A stretch of 5,295 bases of DNA from Bacillota bacterium (lineage in GTDB: Bacteria; Bacillota_A; Clostridia; Acetivibrionales; DUMB01): assembly GCA_023621975.1 (NCBI GenBank), contig JAMOAC010000330.1, positions 1 to 5,295 of the forward strand, written 5' to 3'. Position 1 is the first letter of the stretch. Each line of letters starts with the position of its first letter. Under the pieces are notes generated by a model. It searched no databases. It saw nothing but the letters and a program-made list of their open reading frames with translations, and was not told the DNA's origin. The position numbers and the translations under genes are program-made. Positions 5,105 to 5,295 of this stretch are shown here, one piece after another.

Positions 5105-5295
5105 TCACTTGCCGTATACGCCGTATTTCTCAGCACAGTTATACATTGCCAATACATTTTCAGGCTTTACAATATCCACGATAATATTACAGGAACTCAA
5201 AATAAATCCTCCACCCGGTGCCGCTATGTCAATAACCCTTTTTACCTCATCTTCCACTTCCTGAGGGGTTCCAAAGGTAAGTAAGTAATCCAGGT
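5105..5295 (-). CDS. URO-D superfamily protein, C-terminal fragment (uroporphyrinogen decarboxylase / corrinoid methyltransferase-like)
   Basis: The minus strand is open from the window edge to a TGA at 5105-5107 and encodes the last 62 residues of a longer protein. Its start lies beyond the window. The tail carries the features of the URO-D superfamily C-terminus: F-G-T-P-Q-E-V-E-D-E-V then G-G-G-F-I-L-S-S-C-N-I and P-E-N-V-L-A-M, ending in E-K-Y-G-V-Y-G-K. The superfamily includes haem-pathway HemE and zinc-dependent corrinoid methyltransferases of the MtaA/MtbA/CmuA type. HemE itself is unlikely, because its C-terminus usually has a G-H-G motif. A cysteine in S-S-C-N-I lies near where methyltransferases have their last zinc-binding Cys. 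The gene converges on the sugar transporter and need not belong to the same operon. The family call is firm, the reaction unknown. Confidence 0.8.
   Translation of the reverse strand, partial: LDYLLTFGTPQEVEDEVKRVIDIAAPGGGFILSSCNIIVDIVKPENVLAMYNCAEKYGVYGK

Noticed and set aside
4917..5108. Minus-strand frame starting GTG at 5108, overlapping the URO-D-like stop (GTGA overlap).
   Set aside because: It runs straight through the perfect 19-bp terminator hairpin, has no recognisable family and lies antisense to the relic; the overlap looks coincidental.
1..5295. CRISPR arrays, tRNA/rRNA genes, insertion sequences, phage or defence genes.
   Set aside because: No regularly spaced repeats, no tRNA-like cloverleaf, no transposase or integrase motifs seen on either strand.

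Overview
The window looks like an accessory carbohydrate-uptake locus from a low-GC Gram-positive bacterium, most likely a clostridial (Clostridia-class) anaerobe. The signs are AT-rich intergenic DNA, strong AAGGAGG-type ribosome binding sites, a TTG start, a short lipoprotein signal on the binding protein, a CUT1-type ABC importer without its own ATPase, and a neighbouring URO-D superfamily gene. The genus cannot be fixed from the sequence alone.

Layout. Bases 1-395 hold at most the last 35 codons of an unidentified upstream reading frame (1-108), then a good sigma-A-type promoter (122-150), a cre/LacI-operator-like half-palindrome at the expected transcription start (162-175), and a long AT-rich leader with overlapping inverted repeats and a T6 run (238-285). 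A ROK-family repressor follows (396-1544). After a 135-base gap come three genes on the same strand: a lipoprotein sugar-binding protein (1680-2999), a MalF/UgpA-type permease (3142-4065) and a MalG/UgpE-type permease (4069-4896). A perfect 34-base palindrome (3047-3080) separates the binding protein from the permeases. A 208-base intergenic stretch (4897-5104) contains a coding-like relic, a nested hairpin and a strong 19-bp hairpin that probably serves as a shared terminator. The last 191 bases encode, on the minus strand, the C-terminus of a URO-D/corrinoid-methyltransferase superfamily protein whose start lies outside the window.

How it fits together. The lipoprotein would capture a sugar or oligosaccharide outside the membrane, and the two permeases would form the channel. 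A shared MsmX/MsmK-like ATPase encoded elsewhere would power it. The ROK protein is the obvious candidate sugar-responsive repressor of its own gene and the transporter. The substrate cannot be read from the sequence. The core genes are ordinary for the families concerned. The more interesting points are RNA-level structures in the leader and between cistrons, degraded kinase motifs in the ROK protein, the relic after the second permease, and a cysteine in the URO-D-like C-terminus.
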